A DNA stretch of 64,000 nucleotides from Candidatus Azobacteroides pseudotrichonymphae genomovar. CFP2 (GTDB lineage Bacteria > Bacteroidota > Bacteroidia > Bacteroidales > Azobacteroidaceae). Position numbers and translations under genes: made by a program. How positions within the stretch are numbered: the stretch's first letter is position 1; the number at the start of each line of letters is the position of its first letter. The stretch spans positions 1,050,207 through 1,114,206 of the forward strand of contig NC_011565.1 of NCBI RefSeq assembly GCF_000010645.1, given 5' to 3'. The notes under the pieces were generated by a model. It made no database searches. It was given only the letters and a program-made list of their open reading frames with translations, and was not told where the DNA came from. Positions 9,185 through 17,600 of the stretch are shown one piece after another.

Positions 9185-10195
9185 TCAAGAAATATTTAAT
9201 GAATTCCACTTTTTCTTCCCCCTGAAATAATACTGCCAAACTATGCATCCACGAAAAATAGTTGGCAATACCTCTCGATTTTCACTTCGAAGAACTCGAT
9301 GTTGCTTTTTTAATCTCCTAAAATCCAATCGTGCCTTCCATATTGCAAAAGCATTACGAAATCGTCCCTTCAACAAATAGCATAGAGCAAATAAATAATC
9401 CAAAAAAAAACGAATAACCATCACTCTATCATAACTAATATCCGGTAAATTTTTATAAAGCATCAAAAGATTATTTCTAAAATTCAAATAGATTTTTTGG
9501 GGATGTTCTCTATCAAGTGTTGCACCTCCTACATGATAAACACGTAGACAAGGTAAACATATAATTTTCTTTCCTAGTAAATTCAATCGCCAGCATAAAT
9601 CTATTTCCTCTTGGTGAACAAAAAATGCAGAATCAAACCCTCCTACCATCTTAAAATCTTCTAAACGAATAAACAAACATGCTCCACTCGCCCAAAAGAT
9701 CTGTATCGGATTATCATATTGTCCTTCATCTTTTTCTATCATACAAAAAATACGCCCACGACAAAAAGGATATCCATACTTATCCAAAAAACCACCACTT
9801 GCTCCAGCATATTCAAACAAAGATTTATCTGTAAAGGATAAAATTTTTGGTTGCAATGCAACAACATCTTTATGGGTTTCTAAATAATTGATTGCTGGAC
9901 AAAACCAATTTTCTCCTACTTCTACATCAGAATTTAACAAAACAATAAATTCATAATCCAAATTCAGTAAAACTCGATTATACCCTTCTGCAAAACCATA
10001 ATTCTCCCCTAAAACCCGCACAATCAAAGTAGGATAATACAAATGTAAAAATTTTAAAGAATCATCCGTGGAACCATTGTCAACTACAATAATATCCACA
10101 TTCTCTACTGGAACATGCATTAATAAAGAAGGCAAAAATCTCTCTAATAATTTACGACCATTCCAATTGAGAATTAAAATAGCTGTCTGTTTCAT
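9185..10195 (-). CDS. Family 2 glycosyltransferase
   Basis: Nucleotide-sugar glycosyltransferase with a GT-A fold, 336 residues. Visible motifs are ILILNWNG at the N-terminus, VVDNGSTDDS, the donor/metal site around LLNSDVEV (near residue 95), and HQEEIDLCWR near 215 where the catalytic-base region lies in rhamnosyltransferase-like members. The C-terminal part is basic with some hydrophobic stretches. I chose the ATG at 10195 over a TTG at 10207. It follows mtaB by 46 bases on the same strand. The acceptor is unknown; a surface polysaccharide or glycolipid is an inference. Confidence 0.85.
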   Translation of the reverse strand: MKQTAILILNWNGRKLLERFLPSLLMHVPVENVDIIVVDNGSTDDSLKFLHLYYPTLIVRVLGENYGFAEGYNRVLLNLDYEFIVLLNSDVEVGENWFCPAINYLETHKDVVALQPKILSFTDKSLFEYAGASGGFLDKYGYPFCRGRIFCMIEKDEGQYDNPIQIFWASGACLFIRLEDFKMVGGFDSAFFVHQEEIDLCWRLNLLGKKIICLPCLRVYHVGGATLDREHPQKIYLNFRNNLLMLYKNLPDISYDRVMVIRFFLDYLFALCYLLKGRFRNAFAIWKARLDFRRLKKQHRVLRSENREVLPTIFRGCIVWQYYFRGKKKWNSLNIS

Positions 10196-10241
10196 CGCTA
10201 ATATCAAACACTAGAGTCATTCGTGAATTTATTTTTAATGT

Positions 10242-11543
10242 CTAAAGTTTCAATGTTAATGCCATTGCATTTTCATTCCAGCCCCCTAAAGTTACACCTA
10301 ACAATTGATTAATAAATTTTTCATCGTACTCCATTTCTACCTTAATATAATTTTCAGTAAAACCATATATTTTATTACCTCTACGGCTATTCTCAAATAA
10401 AACACTGTGATTTGTCCCTATTTGAGAACAATAAAAATCTTTACATTTCCTTTTCGATAATGCTAGAAGTTCCTTGCGTCGCTCCTGTCTCTTTTTAAGA
10501 GTAATCATTTGATTAATATTCAAGGCCATAGTAGCTGGGCGTTCTGAATAAGTGAATACATGTAATTGACTAAACGGTAAACTTTCCAAAAACTTCTGAC
10601 TTTCTCTAAAATACTCGTCTGTTTCTCCTCGCATCCCAACAATAATATCAAACCCTATAAATGCGTCCGTCATAAGAGTTTTTATCTTCTCTATTTTAGA
10701 CCGAAGCAATACTATATCGTACTTCCTATTCATCAATCGTAACACAGCATCACTACCAGATTGCAATGGGATATGGAAATGAGGGACAAAACGATCCGAA
10801 AATGCAACAAATTCTATTATTTCATCACTCAATAAATTTGGTTCAATAGACGATATACGGAAACGACTAATATTCTCAACCTTATCTAAATCTCGTAATA
10901 AATCCAAAAAATTTTCCCCTGTACTCTTCCCAAAATCACCAATATTTACTCCTGTCAAAACAATTTCTTTTACTCCTTTTGCTCCTAGCTGCATCGAATT
11001 CCTAACCAAATCAGATATTTTCCTATTCCGACTTTTTCCTCTTGCCAACGGTATAGTACAATAACTACAAGTATAATCACAGCCATCTTGTATTTTTAAA
11101 AATGATCGAGTTCTACCATCATAGGAACAAGCAGGAGTAAACTCCTGACTTTCCATCATTGGCGACACTATGATTCCTCTTTCCCCTCTCAAAACATATT
11201 TAGATAAATTTCTCTTTCCCTCTAAACCTACTACCAAATCAATCCCTTCTATTTTTATTATCTCTTCGCTACACAATTGAGCATAGCATCCAGTAACCAC
11301 TAAAAAAGCACTTGAATATTTTCTCCGAACACGACGAATCAAATTGCGACATTTCTTATTTGCTTCCTCAGTTACTGAACAAGTACTAATAATAACAATA
11401 TCGGGATTCTCTTCTCCTTGTACCGTTTTGATTCCAACTTGTAAAAAGCATTCTCTTATTGCAGAAGTTTCTGCATAGTTTAACTTACATCCCAATGTAT
11501 AGTACGCCGCTTTTTTATCATGAAAACAAACACTATCTTTCAC
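10242..11543 (-). CDS. mtaB: MtaB, tRNA t6A37 methylthiotransferase
   Basis: Radical SAM enzyme that converts t6A37 to ms2t6A37 in tRNA. Residues 1 to about 135 are the UPF0004 domain with its own cluster cysteines (Cys19 in TLGCKLNYAE, Cys55, Cys86). The radical SAM CX3CX2C is Cys155, Cys159 and Cys162 in CDYTCSYC, and the C-terminus is TRAM-like. TLGCKLN favours MtaB over MiaB or RimO. Its substrate t6A is made with TsaD and TsaB, both encoded in this window. Confidence 0.92.
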   Translation of the reverse strand: MKDSVCFHDKKAAYYTLGCKLNYAETSAIRECFLQVGIKTVQGEENPDIVIISTCSVTEEANKKCRNLIRRVRRKYSSAFLVVTGCYAQLCSEEIIKIEGIDLVVGLEGKRNLSKYVLRGERGIIVSPMMESQEFTPACSYDGRTRSFLKIQDGCDYTCSYCTIPLARGKSRNRKISDLVRNSMQLGAKGVKEIVLTGVNIGDFGKSTGENFLDLLRDLDKVENISRFRISSIEPNLLSDEIIEFVAFSDRFVPHFHIPLQSGSDAVLRLMNRKYDIVLLRSKIEKIKTLMTDAFIGFDIIVGMRGETDEYFRESQKFLESLPFSQLHVFTYSERPATMALNINQMITLKKRQERRKELLALSKRKCKDFYCSQIGTNHSVLFENSRRGNKIYGFTENYIKVEMEYDEKFINQLLGVTLGGWNENAMALTLKL

Positions 11544-11636
11544 TACTTATTATTTTTTTTATAAAATTATTAAAAAAATGCAAATCCAATCAATAAGCTA
11601 ATTACCTAACCATTTTCTTATCTTGAAAATATATTT

Positions 11637-11644
11637 TAGCTTTG
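11637..11644 (+). promoter_or_regulatory. -7 element TAGCTTTG for SRP RNA
   Basis: Exact TAnnTTTG match ending five bases before the inferred 5' end of the SRP RNA, which agrees with the usual start-site spacing. The -33 region is weak. Confidence 0.65.
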
Positions 11645-11648
11645 CATT

Positions 11649-11747
11649 GGGGTAAGTCCTATACGGTCAGCTCCCTTCGAATTCCCCCAGGGCTTGACGG
11701 CAGCAAGGGTAGTTGGTTGTAGCGACGCGATGTAGTCAACTTGCCCT
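11649..11747 (+). ncRNA. ffs: Signal recognition particle RNA (4.5S type)
   Basis: Short bacterial SRP RNA of about 99 nt. The 5' end GGGTAAGT (11650-11657) pairs with ACTTGCCC (11739-11746), allowing one G-U. The conserved apical domain is present: GGTCAGCTCCC, then CCCCAGGG and GACGGCAGCAAGGGTA, the Ffh-binding internal-loop sequence in its Bacteroidetes form. A T-rich tract at 11747-11754 follows as terminator, and a -7 promoter box sits just upstream. It is much richer in GC than its surroundings. The ends are inferred from pairing. Confidence 0.88.
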
Positions 11748-11781
11748 TCTTTTTACAAAATCTCATATATAAATGTAAAGC

Positions 11782-12234
11782 ATGCGTGTTGTTATTCAAC
11801 GAGTATTGAAAGCATCCGTTACAATAAATCATCAACTAAAATCATCAATAGGGCAAGGATTACTGATATTCTTAGGAATTGAGGAAAATGACAAGCAAGA
11901 GGATATTGATTTTTTAGTAAAAAAAATTGTTAATCTACGTATCTTTAATGATAATAAAGGAGCGATGAATCGTTCCCTTTTAGATATAGAAGGAGAATTA
12001 TTATGTGTCAGTCAATTCACATTATTCGCTTCTACCAAAAAAGGAAATCGTCCTTCATATATTCGAGCATCTAAATCAGAAAAAGCAATTCCTTTGTACG
12101 AAAAATTTTGCGCTACTATTAGCTCAGCAATGAGTAAAATTATTCAAACCGGAACATTTAAAACTAATATGAAAATAAAACTAATTAATGATGGACCAGT
12201 AACCATCTGCATAGATTCAAAAAACAGAGAATAA
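11782..12234 (+). CDS. dtd: Dtd, D-aminoacyl-tRNA deacylase
   Basis: Hydrolyses D-amino acids mischarged on tRNA. The 150-residue protein is full length, beginning MRVVIQRVLKASV, with the SQFTL active-site strand near residue 78 and GPVT near 137, the cross-subunit Gly-Pro motif. It lies 35 bases after the SRP RNA on the same strand and converges with the membrane-protein gene, six bases between stops. Confidence 0.94.
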   Translation: MRVVIQRVLKASVTINHQLKSSIGQGLLIFLGIEENDKQEDIDFLVKKIVNLRIFNDNKGAMNRSLLDIEGELLCVSQFTLFASTKKGNRPSYIRASKSEKAIPLYEKFCATISSAMSKIIQTGTFKTNMKIKLINDGPVTICIDSKNRE

Positions 12235-12240
12235 ATTTCC

Positions 12241-13173
12241 TCAAAGTGTACTCCAAAAGAATAATACTAAAAAACCTGCGGTTAAAACTAATAAGAACCA
12301 CAATACAATTTTTTTTTTTAACGGGGCAAAAAAATAAGAAATTAATAAAGAAACAGAACTATATAAAATCAGTAACCACTCGCTTTCCCATTGACTTTGT
12401 GTCAATAATAATACACAAAGAATACAAGATAAGACCCAAAGGTACCTTAAGATCATTATAGTACGGATTTTCTCCGAAATGTCAAACAAAAAAATCTTTA
12501 ATCCACTGAGAAAAAGAAAAATGATCCAGAAACTACAAATAATCCGCTTTTGAAGTCCAAGAGAGAAAGTCCAAATAATTTGCAAATCATCAAAGGCAAA
12601 AAATCTTTTAAAAAAAACACTCAAATTATTTTCCGAAATAATATTTGAAGTCCATAAAAACATATAAACAACAAAAACTCCTAGAAAAAGAGCAAAAAAA
12701 CTTCTGAAGTTAAGACTTCTTAATAAATACATGCCATAGCAAAATAACGGTAAAAAAAATAATAAAGGAAACCAATATAAACTTCCAAGTGTTATAAATA
12801 TCGCGATATTGAAAGCATAAATCTGTGGTAACGAATTCTGATATGTAGCAAATAAAAAGAAAAAACAAGCTATGATAAGTATTGTCGAAATACTTCCACT
12901 CAAATTGCCAAATAATAAGGGATTTGTTCCCACAAACAAAAGATAAAAAAAAGCAGGAAGCAACGACTTTTGACGAATAATGCCATACGTTTGAGAAAGA
13001 AATAAAAGAAGTAATGCAATTCCCATTTGAATAATTGCAGGAATCCAATACTGAATGGAATACCAATCCCTACTGCCCAACAGTCGCAAACCAACAAATG
13101 CCAGTACAGAAAAAAATGTTATAACCCAATTGGCAATAAATACTCTATGTATCCTTGCTATATCTAATCGCAT
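12241..13173 (-). CDS. Multi-pass membrane protein, unknown function
   Basis: A 310-residue protein made almost entirely of hydrophobic helices; roughly eight to ten segments can be seen from about residue 15 to the C-terminus, with basic and aromatic residues between them. I do not recognise a catalytic motif. Uncharacterised membrane proteins of this size (DUF6427-like) occur in Bacteroidetes, but that assignment is tentative. I chose the ATG at 13173, five bases past the purD stop; the frame also opens at a TTG at 13182. It is probably co-transcribed with purD and argB. Confidence 0.65.
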   Translation of the reverse strand: MRLDIARIHRVFIANWVITFFSVLAFVGLRLLGSRDWYSIQYWIPAIIQMGIALLLLFLSQTYGIIRQKSLLPAFFYLLFVGTNPLLFGNLSGSISTILIIACFFFLFATYQNSLPQIYAFNIAIFITLGSLYWFPLLFFLPLFCYGMYLLRSLNFRSFFALFLGVFVVYMFLWTSNIISENNLSVFFKRFFAFDDLQIIWTFSLGLQKRIICSFWIIFLFLSGLKIFLFDISEKIRTIMILRYLWVLSCILCVLLLTQSQWESEWLLILYSSVSLLISYFFAPLKKKIVLWFLLVLTAGFLVLFFWSTL

Positions 13174-13178
13174 AAAAA

Positions 13179-14456
13179 TCAAAGGTCGAAACCGATATCC
13201 TTGCGATAGTATTTCCCTTCAAAATCTATTAACTCCACGATCTCAAAAATTTTTTGTAAAGCTTCTGCTTTGTCTCTACCATAAGAACTGATTGCCAATA
13301 CTCTTCCACCATTAGTTACAATTTCACCATCTCTTTGACTTGTTCCAGCATGAAAAATAATACTCTCTTGTACCTTATCTAAAACCAATCCTCTAATGGT
13401 TTTTCCTTTTTCATAAACACTCGGATATCCTTTGGATACTAACATAACAGTTGCAGCCACCCTATCGTCAAAAATCATTTTTTTTTTCAAAAGATTTCCA
13501 TTAGCAACTCCATCTAACAAATCTACCAAATCTGATTGTATGCGAAGCATAACAACTTCTGTCTCCGGATCACCCATACGACAATTGTATTCAATAACTA
13601 TTGGATCACTACTTACATTCATCAGACCAATAAAAATGAATCCCTTATAGTCAATACCCTCTTTTTTCAATCCATTTATAGTTGGTATAACAATACGTTC
13701 TTCAACCTTTTTCATAAATATTTCATCTGCAAATGGAACAGGACTTATAGCACCCATCCCACCTGTATTCAAACCTGTATTGCCCTCCCCTACTCGTTTA
13801 TAATCTTTTGCTTCTGGAAGCATTTTGTAATGTGTCCCATCTGTTATCACAAATACAGAACATTCCATACCATAAAGAAATTCTTCAATCACTACCTTTT
13901 CACTTGCTTTACCAAAACTCCCATTCAACATAATTCTCAATTCTTTAATTGCTTCGTCTAAATGCTCAATAACCAATACACCTTTACCAGAAGCTAATCC
14001 ATCAGCTTTCAAAACATAAGGAGCTTGCAGTTTCTTTATAAACTGTATCCCTTCTAGTAAATTTTCTTTGGTTACACTTAAATACTCAGCAGTAGGAATA
14101 CGATGCCTGATCATAAAAGATTTTGCAAAATCCTTACTACCTTCCATCATCGCCCCAATACGAGAAGGGCCAATTACAAAAATATTTTTTAATTCTTCAT
14201 CTTGCTTGAAAAAATCGTAAATACCTCTCACGAGAGGTTCTTCAGGACCGACCACTACCATGTCGACAGCATTATCCAAAACAAAATGTTTCAAATTTTC
14301 AAAATCAGTCACTAAAATATTTACATTTATCCCAATTGTCGCTGTACCAGGATTTCCTGGAGCAATATAAAGTCGTCCAACCATAGAACTCTGTCTCATT
14401 TTCCAAGCCAGGGCATGTTCTCTTCCCCCACCTCCCAATAATAAAATATTTTTCAT
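13179..14456 (-). CDS. purD: PurD, phosphoribosylamine-glycine ligase
   Basis: Second step of purine synthesis (GAR synthetase), an ATP-grasp ligase of 425 residues. The N-terminus [19 protein letters not shown] is the family signature, followed by [10 protein letters not shown], the ATP-grasp loop [11 protein letters not shown] and the metal-binding [10 protein letters not shown] near 295. It lies between argB (40 bases upstream) and the membrane-protein gene. With guaB it shows that purine synthesis is at least partly retained. Confidence 0.96.
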   Translation of the reverse strand: MKNILLLGGGGREHALAWKMRQSSMVGRLYIAPGNPGTATIGINVNILVTDFENLKHFVLDNAVDMVVVGPEEPLVRGIYDFFKQDEELKNIFVIGPSRIGAMMEGSKDFAKSFMIRHRIPTAEYLSVTKENLLEGIQFIKKLQAPYVLKADGLASGKGVLVIEHLDEAIKELRIMLNGSFGKASEKVVIEEFLYGMECSVFVITDGTHYKMLPEAKDYKRVGEGNTGLNTGGMGAISPVPFADEIFMKKVEERIVIPTINGLKKEGIDYKGFIFIGLMNVSSDPIVIEYNCRMGDPETEVVMLRIQSDLVDLLDGVANGNLLKKKMIFDDRVAATVMLVSKGYPSVYEKGKTIRGLVLDKVQESIIFHAGTSQRDGEIVTNGGRVLAISSYGRDKAEALQKIFEIVELIDFEGKYYRKDIGFDL

Positions 14457-14496
14457 CTATATTTTTTTACTAAACTAACTTATTCCACTTACTATC

Positions 14497-15273
14497 TTAT
14501 AATTTTAAATGAGTGCCACTTCCTGTATGCTTAATATTAGAAGCACACGTAATAATCACTTCTTTTACTCCTGCAGACAGAGCATTAAAAGCACTATCCA
14601 ATTTTGGCAACATTCCTCCTCCAATGATTCCATTTTCTTTATATCGTTGAAAATCAGTATAACTTAATACACTGATAAAACTGTTTTCATCTCCCTCATC
14701 ATATAGAACTCCTTTCTTATCGAAACAATAAACTAATCGAACATTATAGTCGTAAACTAAAACTTTTGCTAACTCTCCTGCTATACTATCGGCATTAGTA
14801 TTGAGTAATTGCCCCCCCCCGTTATGTGTAATCGGAGCAAAAATAGGTGTATGACCTTTATTAAGAAATTCATTTAATAATTGTACATTAATCTCTTGTA
14901 TATCTCCTACCAAACCATAATCAATACTATCTCTTATTGGTCTTTTCTCAGAACATATTATATTCGAATCTGCCCCTGTAAATCCCAAGGCATCTACACC
15001 CAATGCCTGTAATCCAACAACAATTTCTTTATTAATTAATCCTGCATAAACCATAACAGCTAATTTCAAGATTTTCTCAGTAGTAACTCTACGTCCATCA
15101 ATCATTTGAGTTTCAATATCAAGATTTCTAGCAAGTTCTGTAAGCATACTGCCTCCCCCATGAACCAATATCTTATATCCAGCAATTATTGAAAAATCCT
15201 TAAGAAAGGAATCTCGAACCTCAGGAATCCTGATAATTTCTCCTCCAACTTTGACAATAGTTAATCTCTCCAT
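14497..15273 (-). CDS. argB: ArgB, acetylglutamate kinase
   Basis: Phosphorylates N-acetylglutamate in arginine synthesis; in Bacteroidetes the substrate may be N-succinylglutamate. It has an amino-acid kinase fold, 258 residues: TIVKVGGEII, LVHGGGSMLTE, the ADS region, and GGGMLPKLDSAF near the end with the catalytic Lys. Oddly, three consecutive Gly codons are written as nine G in a row (14812-14820 on this strand), an unusual homopolymer in AT-rich DNA; the frame is intact. It is 61 bases downstream of the peptidase gene. Confidence 0.94.
   Translation of the reverse strand: MERLTIVKVGGEIIRIPEVRDSFLKDFSIIAGYKILVHGGGSMLTELARNLDIETQMIDGRRVTTEKILKLAVMVYAGLINKEIVVGLQALGVDALGFTGADSNIICSEKRPIRDSIDYGLVGDIQEINVQLLNEFLNKGHTPIFAPITHNGGGQLLNTNADSIAGELAKVLVYDYNVRLVYCFDKKGVLYDEGDENSFISVLSYTDFQRYKENGIIGGGMLPKLDSAFNALSAGVKEVIITCASNIKHTGSGTHLKL
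14812..14820. repeat. Run of nine C (G on coding strand) in argB
   Basis: Nine identical bases encode Gly-Gly-Gly within THNGGGQLL. A change of one base would frameshift argB. A second run of the same length is in nspC at 45452-45460. Confidence 0.9.
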
Positions 15274-15334
15274 TTTGAAATAAATCCATTAATTCTAATC
15301 AAAATCTTTTACTTTCTAAAATCTCTTAATATTT

Positions 15335-17344
15335 TCATTTAGCTACTTCATTATAAGTAGGTAAATGAGAATAATCTCGTGAATATCGCAACATTTGCTC
15401 ACTATAATTTTCATTATAACTAATTTTCACATCTATAATATTGCCTTTTATATCACGAACAGCTGTATAAACAGGATTAATAAAACCCTTGTAAGGGGAA
15501 ATATTCAAATAGGCATACCTTTTCAATATTTCTTTATGTAGATCAATATCTACCAAAACTGCATATTTCTCAACTATATATTGAGCATCATTAAAATCTC
15601 CTTCACTTTTAATACGTTGTATTCTTGCAAGTAATTTACCTATCAATTCACGCATTTTTTCATAATTGTTAATAACAACATAAGTTTTACCACTTTCTCT
15701 AATCAATCTGGCAATATCTTCATCATATCCAACATCAAGAATATAATGAGAAATAAGAGCACGACTTCTCATATGAGCTTCTTCTATTTCTTTGCCAAGT
15801 TTGATACGAGCAAGTTGAGTAATAGATCCATTCATCAGAAATTTATAATATTCGGCTTTATAAGCTTCAGGGGTGGGTAACAAACCAAGATCTAACATCT
15901 TATCGTCAGGGATATAGTAAAGACCAAAAAGATCTGCACGTGCTTCTTCAATGGTAGAACCATAAATTCTCAAAACATCAGAATCTACTCCTGGTAAAAG
16001 CTGCCCCGAAGCATGTCCTAAACATTCATGCAAAGCAGTGTGAAGATTATCTGTTCGACTGCCATATTGTTTAATCAATTTCTTTTCTTGTTCCCCATAA
16101 ACAAATTCATCTATAAATCCATTCCCAGAGGATGCTTTGTCATAAGCATCAATTATATTGGATATAATAACAGATTTTGAACCGTAATCCTTACGTATCC
16201 AATCAGAATTAGGTAAATTGACTCCAATCGGAGTAGAAGGATAACAATCACCACCTAAGATAGAAACAGTAATCACTTTAACAGAAACACCTTTTACTTC
16301 CTTTTTCTTAAATTGCGAAGCAACAGGTGAATGATCTTCAAACCACTGTGCATTATTACTAATGAGTTGAAAGAAAGCCGTAGCTTCTAAAGATTTAAAA
16401 TTTACAATGGATTCCCAACTAGCTTTAATACCCAAGGAATCACCGTAAGATTCAATAAATCCATTAACAAAGTCAACCCTCGATACTGTATCTTGTACCC
16501 ATTGAATAGCATATTCATCATATTTTTCTAAACAACCAGTTTGATAATATTCAATTAATGAAAGAATAACTCTCTTTTGTAGCCTATTTTCGGCATATTG
16601 ACTTGCCTCTTTCAACCAATAAACAATTTGCTCTATAGCTGAAGAATATAATCCTCCAATTTTATACACCTCTTCCGTTAAAAACCCATTCTTCTTAACC
16701 AAACGGCTATTCAATCCATAAGTAATAGGAGTAATATTAGTAGAAGTCTTCATTGCACTGTAAAATTGTTCAACTTCTACTTGAGTAATATCTTCACCAT
16801 AATAATTGTTGGCAGAAGTAGCAATGACATCAAGACCACTATTTTGATTTACTTTTTTAGCATAAACACTTGATTCAAACATAACAGGTATTATTTCTGT
16901 AAGAAAGTTATTTACCGATTGTCCTTTTCTCATAGGAACAAAAAAGGGATCTAAAGATTGAACTTCTCGTACAAAAAAATCTTTAGAAAAGCCAGGCAAA
17001 AACTTCTCTTCACCATAATGGTGATAATGAATACCATTATAGAACCAAACCTTTTTCATATAAATCACAAAATTTTCATAATCCTTACTCAGTATATCAC
17101 CTTGGTAATTAGAATAAATAGCTTCCAAAACCCGTCTAATAGCTAAATTGTAACGATTATTTTGGTCAAAAATAATATCCCTTCCTTGCAAAGCCGCTTC
17201 ACTAAGGCAATAAAGTAACTTTTTTTGATTCAGGGAAAGACTCTCCCATTCTTCTACTCGATAACGCAAAATATCCACATCAGCAAAACGCTCTGCATTA
17301 TAATCGAATTTGCTTTTTTCAACTCCAGTAATAACTTTTCCCAT
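15335..17344 (-). CDS. Dipeptidyl peptidase III (M49 metallopeptidase)
   Basis: Zinc exopeptidase that removes N-terminal dipeptides, 669 residues. The M49-type HExxGH motif is His439-Glu440-Cys-Leu-Gly-His444, and the second ligand region EEARADLFG follows at 466-474. The length matches bacterial DPP III. The N-terminus (MGKVITGVEKSKFDYNAERF) has no signal peptide or lipobox, and an in-frame stop lies about 13 codons upstream, so a cytoplasmic enzyme is predicted, perhaps for recycling peptides. A TTG-N19-TATATTTG promoter precedes it by about 100 bases. Confidence 0.9.
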   Translation of the reverse strand: MGKVITGVEKSKFDYNAERFADVDILRYRVEEWESLSLNQKKLLYCLSEAALQGRDIIFDQNNRYNLAIRRVLEAIYSNYQGDILSKDYENFVIYMKKVWFYNGIHYHHYGEEKFLPGFSKDFFVREVQSLDPFFVPMRKGQSVNNFLTEIIPVMFESSVYAKKVNQNSGLDVIATSANNYYGEDITQVEVEQFYSAMKTSTNITPITYGLNSRLVKKNGFLTEEVYKIGGLYSSAIEQIVYWLKEASQYAENRLQKRVILSLIEYYQTGCLEKYDEYAIQWVQDTVSRVDFVNGFIESYGDSLGIKASWESIVNFKSLEATAFFQLISNNAQWFEDHSPVASQFKKKEVKGVSVKVITVSILGGDCYPSTPIGVNLPNSDWIRKDYGSKSVIISNIIDAYDKASSGNGFIDEFVYGEQEKKLIKQYGSRTDNLHTALHECLGHASGQLLPGVDSDVLRIYGSTIEEARADLFGLYYIPDDKMLDLGLLPTPEAYKAEYYKFLMNGSITQLARIKLGKEIEEAHMRSRALISHYILDVGYDEDIARLIRESGKTYVVINNYEKMRELIGKLLARIQRIKSEGDFNDAQYIVEKYAVLVDIDLHKEILKRYAYLNISPYKGFINPVYTAVRDIKGNIIDVKISYNENYSEQMLRYSRDYSHLPTYNEVAK

Positions 17345-17441
17345 AACTCCATCAATATGTTTAGCAGGTTCTGTTTATCTGTTTATGTTAATAAAAAATG
17401 TAATTGTCATCACCATTACAGGAATATCTTTTTCATATCTA

Positions 17442-17471
17442 CAAATATAATTATACAAAAAAATCAAACAA
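17442..17471 (-). promoter_or_regulatory. Promoter TTG-N19-TATATTTG for peptidase gene
   Basis: On the minus strand the -7 box TATATTTG (17442-17449) and a -33 TTG (17469-17471) are separated by 19 bases, the Bacteroidetes spacing. The predicted start site is near 17436, giving a leader of about 90 bases. Confidence 0.6.
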
Positions 17472-17516
17472 TATACAGTGTAATCAATTTTTTATTATCA
17501 TTTTATAAAAAAGATA

Positions 17517-17524
17517 TACCTTTG
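17517..17524 (+). promoter_or_regulatory. -7 element TACCTTTG for metY-type gene
   Basis: Exact TAnnTTTG match. The expected start site near 17530 puts the two leader hairpins at the very 5' end of the transcript. No clear -33 box is seen. Confidence 0.5.
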
Positions 17525-17532
17525 GCAAGGAG

Positions 17533-17569
17533 CTGCTCTTCCTGAGCAGGACATATCGTAGATATGTCC
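17533..17569 (+). promoter_or_regulatory. Two adjoining leader hairpins upstream of metY-type gene
   Basis: CTGCTC (17533-17538) pairs with GAGCAG (17544-17549). GGACATAT (17549-17556) pairs with ATATGTCC (17562-17569) around a CGTAG loop. The two share one base, are richer in GC than the flanks and end 31 bases before the start codon. They do not match a SAM riboswitch class I can recognise. A short structured mRNA leader or an attenuator-like element is an inference. Confidence 0.5.
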
Positions 17570-17600
17570 AAGTCATGTAAACACGTTTTATTTCTATGGA

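Noticed and set aside
9000..9248. 82-codon minus-strand frame
   Set aside because: It reads out of frame through the end of the glycosyltransferase gene and across a tandem duplication.
12710..13066. 118-codon minus-strand frame inside the membrane-protein gene
   Set aside because: Shadow of the 310-residue membrane protein in another frame of AT-rich hydrophobic coding DNA.
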